From: an uncultured Bacilli bacterium
Lineage (GTDB): Bacteria > Bacillota_I > Bacilli_A > RF39 > UBA660
Length of the DNA stretch: 18,046 bases
Direction: 5' to 3'
Assembly (NCBI GenBank): GCA_944363805.1
Contig: CALVVH010000026.1
Span: forward strand, 1-18,046
The notes beneath the pieces were generated by a model that was not told the DNA's origin, ran no database searches, and saw only the letters and a list, made by a program, of their open reading frames with translations. Shown here piece by piece: positions 1 to 7,893 of this stretch (positions within the stretch are counted from its first letter, which is position 1; the number at the start of each line of letters is the position of its first letter). The position numbers and the translations under genes are program-made.

Positions 1-92
1 CCAAAGAGATATTATACAATATATATCGGAATCTTTTTTATTAATGATAAGGTATCTTTTTAAAAAAGGATTAACATACGGCAATGTTAAGT

Positions 93-121
93 TTGACATT
101 TTTCGCAAAATATGGTAAAAT
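93..121 (+). promoter_or_regulatory. sigma-A promoter of the Asn-run surface protein
   Basis: A perfect -35 box TTGACA (93-98) and a -10 box TAAAAT (116-121) are separated by 17 bases. TGG precedes the -10 box, giving an extended -10. Transcription should start near 128, leaving a leader of about 43 bases before the ATG at 171. This is the best promoter match in the first 2 kb. Confidence 0.8.
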
Positions 122-170
122 ATGTTCGACTTAAAGGAATATGTTTTTCTTAGTTAAAGGGGGTACGATT

Positions 171-1700
<1,530 letters not shown>

Positions 1701-1722
1701 AGGTCTATAGCCAATTAAAAGG

Positions 1723-1747
1723 AACCACGTTTTATAGCGTGGTTTTT
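1723..1747 (+). terminator. Rho-independent terminator after the 171-1700 gene
   Basis: AACCACG (1723-1729) pairs with CGTGGTT (1738-1744) around an 8-base loop, and the T-run continues to 1747. It lies 22 bases after the stop codon. Confidence 0.8.
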
Positions 1748-1920
1748 GCATGTCTTAAATTATTCCATTTAAAAGGAGATATTATCACCTCCTCATCAAA
1801 TTTCGAAGTTTTTTTCTCATACTCTCAACTAGATTTGAAGAGCCACTTTTTGTTATTATGTTATTGTATAAAAAATATAAGCAATTATTCCTACAATTTT
1901 TCTACCATTGAAAAATATCT

Positions 1921-1940
1921 AATGCATCTTTAGATGCATT
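1921..1940. repeat. Short near-perfect palindrome
   Basis: AATGCATC (1921-1928) pairs with GATGCATT (1933-1940) around TTTA, and the right arm runs into TTTT (1939-1942). It could be a weak plus-strand terminator or an insertion-sequence end structure. The sequence alone does not decide. Confidence 0.45.
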
Positions 1941-1975
1941 TTCCAATATGTATACCATTTGCTGTATTGCTGTAA

Positions 1976-2214
1976 ACATTTCTAACTATTGTTGGTACTG
2001 ACTATACTAAAAATACAAGATGGCATAAAAATCACCGTTTTACTACTCATTCCTATAGAACTATTAATGGAGTTAAAAAGCGAGTCCAAATTATGTCTTT
2101 ATTTAATATCGGTCTTACTTTACTTAAATTAGCACTAGAATCTAATGATATATTCGAGTCCCTTTTTCACTCAAATTATATGATATATAGCCGATTAATT
2201 CGGACTCTAGATTT
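1976..2214 (+). pseudogene. Possible transposase C-terminal remnant
   Basis: An open frame starting right after an in-frame TAA (1973-1975) reads a basic, His/Arg-rich segment (KNTRWHKNHRFTTHSYRT) followed by KKRVQIMSLFNIGLTLLKLA. This resembles the C-terminal ends of DDE-type transposases of gut Firmicutes, by eye only. There is no start codon with a ribosome binding site, no catalytic core and no upstream half. The frame stays open to 2365, but the last part runs through the inverted repeat at 2215-2261, so any real coding ended before it. If correct, this is the 3' end of a decayed insertion sequence whose family I cannot name. Chance open frame is the alternative. Confidence 0.35.
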
Positions 2215-2261
2215 AAAAAATCCAAAATTCTTTTTTGCATGCAATGAATTTTGGATTTTTT
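2215..2261. terminator. Bidirectional terminator, perfect 16-bp inverted repeat
   Basis: AAAAAATCCAAAATTC (2215-2230) and GAATTTTGGATTTTTT (2246-2261) are exact reverse complements separated by 15 bases. Each strand reads a 10-bp stem flanked by six A's and six T's, which is the pattern of a terminator working in both directions. It lies between convergently oriented genes, about 135 bases past the stop of the minus-strand gene. Confidence 0.75.
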
Positions 2262-2339
2262 GCTTTAATTTCTCTTATTTTGAATTTTTTTATCATTTAT
2301 ACCCTAATTTTTATACAATTTTGATCGTACTTTTTTTCC

Positions 2340-2363
2340 AAAAAGTCCCGTATTTACTGGGCT
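2340..2363 (-). terminator. Weak terminator after the 610-residue surface protein
   Basis: On the minus strand AGCCC (2363-2359) pairs with GGG-ACT (2349-2344) with one bulged base, then TTTTT (2344-2340). It lies about 33 bases after the stop codon. The stem is short, so the stronger repeat at 2215-2261 may be the main stop. Confidence 0.4.
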
Positions 2364-2395
2364 AAATCAAAACTGTCCAGAGCTAAGAAAAAATG

Positions 2396-4228
2396 TTATA
2401 TTACAATTCTATGTGGATCACTTTGAGTTCCTGCATGGCCATCATAAATTTCTACATCAGAGTTCAGATAGAAAGATGGCCGAACGCCATTGTCGTAGTC
2501 CACGTTGCCACTGCTCACGTTACCATCGTAATCCACACCTAACGCATTATTCGTGCCGTCCGAGTGACGGGAAATTGTCCAATCTATATCACCCATATAC
2601 ATCCAATTATCCCCTTTTACTCCTCTATAATCATTTGATGGATTTGATGGACTATTGTTATCATACCCGTATTTTGTCCATCCACTTGGATCTACTGCAT
2701 ACATATAATCGCTTACATACATTAAACCAATTTCATCTTCATATGTTGTTGCATCGACTGGAGTTACCAATTCATTGATATATGCTGTTTTTACTGATAC
2801 ATCTCTTATATTTGCTAAGGTATTGCCTCCAACTTTCCATGTTGTACTTGCTATTTTGCTTTGCCAATCACTTGTTAGGTAATTCCAGTAATTTGTATTT
2901 AAATTTACTGTATTTAATCTGCTTGCACTCCATGTATTTGTTTCTGTTCCTCCACTACTTGTTGGACCATTCCAGTAATAGCAATAATGATTAGCATTAT
3001 CATTTCTCATCCCACTATAAAACGTCGAAGTATCAGTTTGAAAATAGTCCCCGTCTTCACCAAGCATTGTGATATCAGTATAACTATATTTAATTAATTT
3101 TATTTTACCATCAAATACTCCGATGATTCGATATAAATTATCTATTAAACACTCTCCTTCACTTGCTCCCGGACCAAAGCATACAAAGTTTTTAATATTA
3201 TCACTTGTTAAATAACCATCACTTACAGCTTGGGCTAATGCTTCTTCTAATGTATCGTAATGCGTTCCTTCATTATAAGCTAAAGTATAATAAAGCTCTT
3301 GGGTAGAGCTACAAGCATATCCTACAAATTGTTTTGCTCCATTACAATAGAAATTGATTACTCCATCAGTTTCTGTGTTTGCTGCTGTATACACTCTCGT
3401 TAATCCTGCCCCTGTAGCTGTTTCTGTTACTTTGTAATCCCCTCCACTAAATCTATATGAGTTATCTCCAGCTTCTTGGTCATAATTCGTATATGAACCT
3501 GCTCCGTCATGTAAGTATAATCCGTTTACTCCATCTGCTGTATATAATGTTTCTGTTATATAACTTGCTAAATTTTGTGATGAAGTTAGTGGCTCTTCTT
3601 GGATTATCACTGTTGCTGCAAATGTCTTACCCGCATTGCCTACTTGGTCAGTATCTAAATTAACAAATGTTACCGTGATATTCCATTCTTGAATTTCTGG
3701 ATCAGTTGTAGCTGTGATTTCATAATTACTTGCTAGTGTTATTAATTCACTTGCTAGTGTTATATCAAATCCTGATACTTGGTTATCAGCCTCTCCTACT
3801 GTTACATAATCTAATCCTGAAATATTTTCTACTGGACTGCCAGCTGGGTCTGCTACAGTAAGTATCAATTCTGGAGTATTTTCATCAACTGTGTATTCAA
3901 AATCATTACTTGTAATATTTAAATACAAATAATAATTCCTGGTGGCAGTATTCGTTGCATTATTGGCAGTTAGTGTTGCACTAGCCGTAGTACTTCCCGC
4001 TTGATTACCCAATCCTTGAGCAAAATTATCTTGGGTTGCTGTTATATTTATTTCTTCACCCACACTAAATGACAAATTATCTGTCGTATTTGTTTGGACA
4101 TCTACATTAGTGTTGGAACTTCCTCCACCTTGGGCAACAAAGAATGCATAAGTTGCACCTACGACTACGACTATCAGCGTTACTATCGCTATAATTGATA
4201 ACACTAAAGTCTTTTTCTTCTTTTCCAT
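2396..4228 (-). CDS. Surface protein, TasA/camelysin-like N-terminus, C-terminal VRPSFYLN domain
   Basis: A protein of 610 residues. A Lys-rich start (MEKKKK) precedes one hydrophobic helix (about 8-30) ending in GATYAFF, which recalls the leader end of TasA/CalY-type fibre proteins (GGTYAFFSD). Residues about 33-215 are Thr/Asn-rich beta-type sequence, probably an Ig-like fold. The C-terminal third (about 340-610) holds CLIDNLYRIIG and finishes with GVRPSFYLNSDV and SDPHRIVI, an ending I associate with large families of surface proteins in gut Firmicutes (DUF6273-like, from memory). The start is supported by AAAGGAT (4243-4237), 8 bases before the ATG. The gene is transcribed alone, between terminators at 4429-4457 and 2215-2261. 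Its 3' end is markedly GC-rich compared with its surroundings. An extracellular structural or binding role is inference. Confidence 0.85.
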   Translation of the reverse strand: MEKKKKTLVLSIIAIVTLIVVVVGATYAFFVAQGGGSSNTNVDVQTNTTDNLSFSVGEEINITATQDNFAQGLGNQAGSTTASATLTANNATNTATRNYYLYLNITSNDFEYTVDENTPELILTVADPAGSPVENISGLDYVTVGEADNQVSGFDITLASELITLASNYEITATTDPEIQEWNITVTFVNLDTDQVGNAGKTFAATVIIQEEPLTSSQNLASYITETLYTADGVNGLYLHDGAGSYTNYDQEAGDNSYRFSGGDYKVTETATGAGLTRVYTAANTETDGVINFYCNGAKQFVGYACSSTQELYYTLAYNEGTHYDTLEEALAQAVSDGYLTSDNIKNFVCFGPGASEGECLIDNLYRIIGVFDGKIKLIKYSYTDITMLGEDGDYFQTDTSTFYSGMRNDNANHYCYYWNGPTSSGGTETNTWSASRLNTVNLNTNYWNYLTSDWQSKIASTTWKVGGNTLANIRDVSVKTAYINELVTPVDATTYEDEIGLMYVSDYMYAVDPSGWTKYGYDNNSPSNPSNDYRGVKGDNWMYMGDIDWTISRHSDGTNNALGVDYDGNVSSGNVDYDNGVRPSFYLNSDVEIYDGHAGTQSDPHRIVI

Positions 4229-4256
4229 TTCAATTCATCCTTTCAACTTCTCTTCC

Positions 4257-4265
4257 AGTATAACA
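4257..4265 (-). promoter_or_regulatory. Possible extended -10 promoter of the 610-residue protein
   Basis: On the minus strand TGTTATACT gives a TGn-extended -10 box, 28 bases before the ATG. No good -35 box lies at 17 bases; TCGACA (4289-4284) is 21 bases away. The gene needs its own promoter because a strong terminator (4429-4457) precedes it. Confidence 0.4.
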
Positions 4266-4428
4266 AACAACTTCCAAATTTCTTGTCGATTCTTATACTT
4301 TTTAAAATTATTTTTGTTGCCAGTTGTCACCTAGCATTACTATAAATAAATTATATAATAAGAAGTTATTATTTTTATAACGTCATAAGGGTAATACAAG
4401 TAAGGTATTTGAAAGTTTGCAACTTAAC

Positions 4429-4457
4429 AAAAAAAATCTTGCAAAAATTGCAAGATT
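4429..4457 (-). terminator. Strong terminator ending the Tad-like operon
   Basis: On the minus strand AATCTTGCAA (4457-4448) pairs perfectly with TTGCAAGATT (4444-4435) around a 3-base loop, followed by eight T's (4436-4429). It begins 13 bases after the stop of the last gene, so it defines the 3' end of the run. Confidence 0.93.
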
Positions 4458-4470
4458 ATTAACTATTATA

Positions 4471-4830
4471 TTATTCCCCGTCACCAAAATTTGCAGTATA
4501 CGCATCAGTACAATCTTGACCACCTGGATTAGAAATACATTTAGCGCATACATCATATCTGCTATCAACTGAAGTATCAACCAATTGAATAACAAATGAA
4601 ACGATCGTTGGAATGAAGAATATTGCAACAGCAGCAATTATACGCATACCTAATGACTTTGCAGCTTTAGAAACCGCTTTATCATCACTCGAAATAACTG
4701 CCTTTCCTAAATCAACCATTCCTAGAATAATAAGTATTAAAGGAATAACTATTTTAAAAACAAATAAAAAGTATCCAACTGTACGCCATATGTTAGAAGT
4801 TTCTGCACAAAAACTATCAACATTTCCCAT
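4471..4830 (-). CDS. Small two-helix membrane protein, TrbC/VirB2-like (copy 2)
   Basis: A protein of 119 residues with two hydrophobic helices (about 18-40 and 62-84) joined by a polar loop with ISSDDK. It is clearly a paralogue of the next gene upstream: FCxxT, VGY, KIVxPLILII, ISSDDK, RIIA, VAIFF and PTI are all shared, as are four cysteines (C8, C95, C98, C107), including a CxxC pair in the tail. Length and layout resemble TrbC/VirB2 major pilins of type IV secretion systems. There is no cleavable signal peptide, and the match is by eye. The SD sequence is AGAGGAG about 9-10 bases before the ATG. It is the last gene of the run and has its own promoter (4860-4888) and a strong terminator, an arrangement that fits an abundant product. 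A holin-like or accessory membrane role is the alternative. Confidence 0.85.
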   Translation of the reverse strand: MGNVDSFCAETSNIWRTVGYFLFVFKIVIPLILIILGMVDLGKAVISSDDKAVSKAAKSLGMRIIAAVAIFFIPTIVSFVIQLVDTSVDSRYDVCAKCISNPGGQDCTDAYTANFGDGE

Positions 4831-4859
4831 ATATTAGCACTCCTCTCTCTTCAATAATT

Positions 4860-4888
4860 ATTTTACTCTATAATGTCTATAAAGTCAA
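4860..4888 (-). promoter_or_regulatory. Internal promoter of the last VirB2-like gene
   Basis: On the minus strand TTGACT (4888-4883), 17 bases, then TAAAAT (4865-4860). Each box matches 5 of 6 consensus bases. It sits in the 82-base gap between the two VirB2-like genes, the second largest gap inside the run. Confidence 0.7.
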
Positions 4889-4912
4889 TGTTTTAGCTGA
4901 AAATAGTGTCAA

Positions 4913-5260
4913 CTAACTAAATATTCCATTGCTTTTACTAGTATCACATTTATTTGTAGGGCTAGTCAGACAATCGATACAATTTTGATAATCTTCTTGC
5001 ATAGATTCAGTAAAACCCGCTACAAAAGTAAAGGCTACGTCAATAATGGTAGGAACAAAGAAAATAGCAACTCCAGCAATAATCCTCTTAGCGAATGTTA
5101 CTGCAGCATCTTTTATCATCTTATCATCGCTTGAAATTGTGGCTTTGGCAAAGTCGATAGTTCCAAAAATTATTAATATTAGCGGAACAACTATTTTCAA
5201 TATTAACAAACCATAACCCACTATTTGCCAAACACTAGCAGTTTGCGTACAAAAATTCAT
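4913..5260 (-). CDS. Small two-helix membrane protein, TrbC/VirB2-like (copy 1)
   Basis: A protein of 115 residues, paralogue of the following gene. Two hydrophobic helices (about 13-35 and 60-82) flank a polar loop with TISSDDK. Four cysteines (C4, C94, C97, C105) match those of the paralogue, again with a CxxC pair in the tail. I chose the ATG at 5260 because GAGAGGTGAG lies just upstream. A TTG at 5278 would add six residues made of the ribosome binding site itself and is unlikely. It resembles TrbC/VirB2-type pilins in size and topology, but no such protein belongs to canonical Tad clusters, so its role here (accessory pilin, channel or scaffold) is open. It directly follows the TadZ-like gene with 23 bases between them. 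Confidence 0.85.
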   Translation of the reverse strand: MNFCTQTASVWQIVGYGLLILKIVVPLILIIFGTIDFAKATISSDDKMIKDAAVTFAKRIIAGVAIFFVPTIIDVAFTFVAGFTESMQEDYQNCIDCLTSPTNKCDTSKSNGIFS

Positions 5261-5283
5261 CTTACTCACCTCTCTCAACAGAA

Positions 5284-6276
5284 TTATTTAAAAATGCTAA
5301 ATAATCCCGAACCACCCTTATTATTATCTACTCTACTAAAACCTAGAGCTGATAAGAAATCGTTGATAATTGGTTGATTATCTAATTTATCATCTAGGTA
5401 TGGCAAGTTATAAAAAACTTTACTGCCACTTTCTTTTTCAAAATCTTGAACATCCTTATCGCTCAAAACACTACGATTTAGAACTATTTGTTTATTGCGC
5501 AATTTTTCAAATACTTCTTTATCTTTACGAATTAACTTGTTTAATTGAATTAACCCTGGTTCAATTAAATATATTATATCATTACAATAATTTTCTACAG
5601 TACTATTATTTAAATCAACCAATATAACATCAGCATCAATATTGCGACTTAAGAAATCATTAAAAGTAACACTAGATACACTTTCTAAATCATCATCATT
5701 AAAGAAGATAAAGTCGTTGCCATCAACTTCAACAGCTTTAACTTTGTAGTTCTTTTCTAAATGCAGTTTCAATAGATAAACTAATGTGGTTGCTCCAGCA
5801 TGTTCAGTAACATTCTTGAAGCCAATTATTCTTTGCCCTATCTTACCTTTAGTGTTATCAACAGAATTTTCATTTAATGTTGGCTTTTTAAAACCGTTGA
5901 TATTATGATAGTTAGCAACATCTTTATATGTGTTAGGGTTATCAATTAAAAACTTAATTACATTAACATTGGTTGCAAAGTTATAGATTCCCATAGAAAC
6001 TAATTGAGATAAATATATTGGAGAATTAACAGTTTCAGAATCATCTAATAGAAGAATTACTTTAGACATATCAAAGTTTACAGAAAGATTTTGAATAACG
6101 TTAATGTCTTTGTAACCTTTGATAGCAGTTATGTCAATAATCATTTTATTATAATAAAAGTTAGAAAACTGAGCTATTAATTCATCAACAGTAAATTCAC
6201 CATTAATACTCTTAATTACATCTATATCCAAATTTGCAAGTAAAGCTTGGTATTTATTAGAAATTATTACATTCAT
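5284..6276 (-). CDS. CpaE/TadZ-like pilus localisation protein, degenerate P-loop
   Basis: A soluble protein of 330 residues. The N-terminal part (about 1-115) has the alternating strand/helix look of an atypical receiver domain (VILLLDDS at 73-80). The middle and C-terminal part is a MinD/ParA-type fold. Its deviant Walker A site reads TEHAGATT (157-164) where KGGxGKTT is expected, so both lysines are lost. ILVDLNN (218-224) fits the following aspartate motif. The C-terminus (GGSGLFSIFK) could be a membrane-touching helix. TadZ/CpaE proteins place the pilus machine in the cell; atypical forms that have lost ATPase residues are known in the family. SD is AAAGGAT about 11 bases before the ATG, overlapping the upstream stop codon. 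The assignment rests on fold pattern plus its place in a Tad cluster. Confidence 0.75.
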   Translation of the reverse strand: MNVIISNKYQALLANLDIDVIKSINGEFTVDELIAQFSNFYYNKMIIDITAIKGYKDINVIQNLSVNFDMSKVILLLDDSETVNSPIYLSQLVSMGIYNFATNVNVIKFLIDNPNTYKDVANYHNINGFKKPTLNENSVDNTKGKIGQRIIGFKNVTEHAGATTLVYLLKLHLEKNYKVKAVEVDGNDFIFFNDDDLESVSSVTFNDFLSRNIDADVILVDLNNSTVENYCNDIIYLIEPGLIQLNKLIRKDKEVFEKLRNKQIVLNRSVLSDKDVQDFEKESGSKVFYNLPYLDDKLDNQPIINDFLSALGFSRVDNNKGGSGLFSIFK

Positions 6277-6284
6277 CTTTTATA

Positions 6285-6740
6285 CTATCCTTTCTGATAA
6301 CGATTATTGCTTCCCTGGAAGGTATTGGTTGTACCATCTACATTAAAGGTCATTAGTTCTCCTAAAAAGGGTAAATTAAACTTATAAAACACTCTAATAT
6401 CATAATATATTTGACCACTTGCATCGCTATTTTCAATAAAACAATAATTGTATGTTCTAACACCATCAGCTTCTTCATAACCGCCATCATTAATACGAAC
6501 ACCTAACCAGCCTTCGGGACATCTACCTAAAGCTAAATAAGATTCCCCCAATAAATAGTTATTTACAATGTCTTCTGATTTACTGGTCATTCCTTCGTAT
6601 TTTTCAATGATAGATAACATTTCATTTTTAACGCGGTAGGCTTTATAGTAGTTAATAACAAGACACAAAAAGCATGCAAATATAAGAATGAAAATTAACA
6701 TCATTTGAAATACCCATGTAGATCCTGATACTTCCCTCAT
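6285..6740 (-). CDS. TadE-like pseudopilin (copy 2)
   Basis: A protein of 151 residues: leader MREVSG, one hydrophobic helix (about 11-29), a charged helix (YRVKNEMLSIIEKYEG) and a C-terminal domain. CPEGWLG begins a C-x25-C loop that probably closes by a disulfide. The end (FYKFNLPFLGELMTFNVDG) matches the upstream paralogue (FYQLDLPVIRQAYNFQTKG). This layout is that of TadE/TadF-type minor pilins, which share the class III leader and are processed by a TadV-type peptidase; the leader here lacks a textbook G-xxxx-E site. SD is AAGGAG, 6 bases before the ATG. The final codons are AAA GGA TAG, so the end of this gene is also the ribosome binding site of the next one. Confidence 0.8.
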   Translation of the reverse strand: MREVSGSTWVFQMMLIFILIFACFLCLVINYYKAYRVKNEMLSIIEKYEGMTSKSEDIVNNYLLGESYLALGRCPEGWLGVRINDGGYEEADGVRTYNYCFIENSDASGQIYYDIRVFYKFNLPFLGELMTFNVDGTTNTFQGSNNRYQKG

Positions 6741-6772
6741 TTTATCTCCTTATTATTAATTAATGTTGTAAA

Positions 6773-7276
6773 TTATCTTACAGTTTGATAAATTATTTTG
6801 GTTTCTCCTTTAGTTTGAAAATTATAAGCCTGTCTGATAACAGGTAAATCTAGTTGATAAAATAAAACAACTTGATAATAAGTACCGCTGATAAAGTCAC
6901 CTTGTGCTACGGTAGCTCCGAGGATACTTTCTAGATAACTATCAATACCTCCGGTAACGTCGACTTTTTTAATACAAACCGAAGCTCTTTCGCCAGAAGA
7001 AACTCTTGATCCATTTCTTTGATAGCCATCGTAACCTTCATCACAAACTCCAGTAGTACGATATGCAGCGCTTGAAATACTATCGACAATTTCAGTACTT
7101 AAATTACCTTCGTCATCTAAAAAATTTCCATTATTCATTTCAATTATATTTATTATTTCATCTTTAACACCAAAAGCATTAGAATTATTGATTGTTAAAC
7201 ACATAATAGCTGTAAACAATAATATAAATAGAATTACAATTTGAAATATCGTTGTTGTACTTACTGCTTCTTTCAT
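6773..7276 (-). CDS. TadE-like pseudopilin (copy 1)
   Basis: A protein of 167 residues with leader MKEAVS, a hydrophobic helix (about 9-30), a charged helix (FGVKDEIINIIEMNNG) and an extracellular domain. The CDEGYDG motif opens a C-x22-C loop, as in the paralogue downstream. The conserved C-terminal stretch is FYQLDLPVIRQAYNFQTKGE. It lies between the Flp-like pilins and the second TadE-like gene, which fits a minor or initiating subunit of the filament. AAAGGA, 12 bases upstream, is supplied by the last two codons of the previous gene. Assignment to the TadE group is by topology, motif and context. Confidence 0.8.
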   Translation of the reverse strand: MKEAVSTTTIFQIVILFILLFTAIMCLTINNSNAFGVKDEIINIIEMNNGNFLDDEGNLSTEIVDSISSAAYRTTGVCDEGYDGYQRNGSRVSSGERASVCIKKVDVTGGIDSYLESILGATVAQGDFISGTYYQVVLFYQLDLPVIRQAYNFQTKGETKIIYQTVR

Positions 7277-7285
7277 TACTTATCA

Positions 7286-7528
7286 CTATCCTTTAAAAAT
7301 ACATGTAAAAGGTTGACTAGGATTATCTTTAGCCCAACATTTACAATGGTTCAAGCCATTTACTTCTATTAGTTCTCTACAGTCACATATAGCTTTATTG
7401 CACTGAGCAGTACGCTCGAAATTGTTATCCAATATTGGCCATATATAACTGAAAAAAAAGACAGCCAAGATACCAATACATACCGCTACAACGACTGCCA
7501 TATTTAGTTCCCCGGTTGCCTCTTTCAT
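7286..7528 (-). CDS. Six-cysteine Flp-like pilin (copy 2)
   Basis: A protein of 80 residues. The leader MKEATGELNM is identical to that of the upstream gene. A hydrophobic helix (about 11-32) ends in YIWPI. The short extracellular head carries six cysteines in the pattern C-x4-C-x-C-x11-C-x-C-x11-C (C43, 48, 50, 62, 64, 76), plus one in the helix (C17). Flp pilins are of similar size but normally lack such a head. Three disulfides are likely, given the extracellular location. SD is AGAGGT about 8 bases before the ATG. The gene ends AAA GGA TAG, which doubles as the next gene's ribosome binding site. The pilin role is inferred from size, leader, helix and position between tadC and tadE-like genes. 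Confidence 0.8.
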   Translation of the reverse strand: MKEATGELNMAVVVAVCIGILAVFFFSYIWPILDNNFERTAQCNKAICDCRELIEVNGLNHCKCWAKDNPSQPFTCIFKG

Positions 7529-7556
7529 CTATATTACCTCTTTTCTATGCGTGCGT

Positions 7557-7808
7557 CTATTCTTCTGTAAATGAGCATTTACCTTCCCATTCTACTTGCC
7601 CTTCAGCATCGTAATATACGCAGTCACAAACTCTGTTACCATCTCCTTGGTCTTCACAGTTTGAACATTGAGATGAAGCACAATAAGTATTTTTTTGAAT
7701 ACTATCTTGAATAGCTGGCCAAACAAAGGCATAGAAGAATGCTGCAACTGCGGCAATAGCAACAACAGTAACAACAGTCATATTTAGTTCTCCAGTTGCT
7801 TCTTTCAT
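7557..7808 (-). CDS. Six-cysteine Flp-like pilin (copy 1), probable major subunit
   Basis: A protein of 83 residues with leader MKEATGELNM, a hydrophobic helix (about 11-31, ending FVWPAI) and a cysteine-rich head: C-x4-C-x2-C-x9-C-x-C-x14-C (C43, 48, 51, 61, 63, 78). It is a close paralogue of the next gene in its first 33 residues, while the heads have diverged apart from the cysteines. It has the best expression signals in the cluster: a near-consensus promoter (7840-7868) and an exact AAGGAGG, 11 bases before the ATG. It is therefore the best candidate for the main filament subunit. If processing follows the usual rule, cleavage would be after G6, but E lies at +1 rather than +5. Confidence 0.8.
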   Translation of the reverse strand: MKEATGELNMTVVTVVAIAAVAAFFYAFVWPAIQDSIQKNTYCASSQCSNCEDQGDGNRVCDCVYYDAEGQVEWEGKCSFTEE

Positions 7809-7819
7809 AAATTATTATT

Positions 7820-7826
7820 CCTCCTT
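7820..7826 (-). promoter_or_regulatory. Consensus ribosome binding site of the first Flp-like pilin
   Basis: On the minus strand AAGGAGG is an exact anti-16S match, 11 bases before the ATG (7808-7806). It is the strongest such site in the cluster and supports high translation of the pilin. Confidence 0.8.
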
Positions 7827-7839
7827 ATTCCTTATTTTT

Positions 7840-7868
7840 ATTATACCTTATTTTTTTCTAAATATCAA
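7840..7868 (-). promoter_or_regulatory. Internal promoter driving the Flp-like pilins
   Basis: On the minus strand TTGATA (7868-7863), 17 bases, then a perfect TATAAT (7845-7840). It lies in the 85-base gap after tadC, the largest gap within the run, and should start transcription about 25 bases before the pilin start codon. Confidence 0.82.
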
Positions 7869-7893
7869 ATTTTTATTATTTATATAATGTAAA

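Larger units (their letters stand above)
1748..2395. other. Gene-poor stretch between convergent genes
   Basis: No intact gene is convincing here. Two open frames exist (1739-1933 and 2093-2365), but they lack good ribosome binding sites and have the Phe/Leu/Tyr-rich composition of translated AT-rich DNA. The stretch holds a short hairpin (1921-1940), a possible transposase remnant (1976-2214), a bidirectional terminator (2215-2261) and a weak minus-strand terminator (2340-2363). On the minus strand, an excellent Shine-Dalgarno sequence (AGGAGGTGAT, near 1780-1793) leads into no reading frame, which is compatible with decayed sequence. Confidence 0.6.

Noticed and set aside
141..170. Upstream ATG at 141 for the Asn-run protein
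   Set aside because: AAAGGA is only about 3 bases away and the start lies close to the predicted transcript start; the ATG at 171 has AAAGGGGG at 7 bases and gives a cleaner membrane-protein start.
1739..1933. 64-residue plus-strand open frame
   Set aside because: It starts inside the terminator of the preceding gene and has no ribosome binding site or recognisable domain.
2150..2175. tRNA T-loop-like string TTCGAGTCC
   Set aside because: No pairing T-stem, acceptor stem or anticodon arm could be found around it.
2413..3663. Plus-strand His/Leu-rich open frames opposite the 610-residue gene
   Set aside because: They are antisense readings without ribosome binding sites; the minus-strand gene has a coherent protein, start and terminators.
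5261..5278. TTG start giving MREVSK, similar to the MREVSG pilin leader
   Set aside because: The six codons are the ribosome binding site (GAGAGGTGAG) read as protein, and the ATG at 5260 is ideally placed, so the likeness is coincidence.
7592..7774. Second minus-strand frame within the first Flp-like pilin
   Set aside because: It is an out-of-frame overlap rich in Leu, with no ribosome binding site, inside a gene with strong signals.
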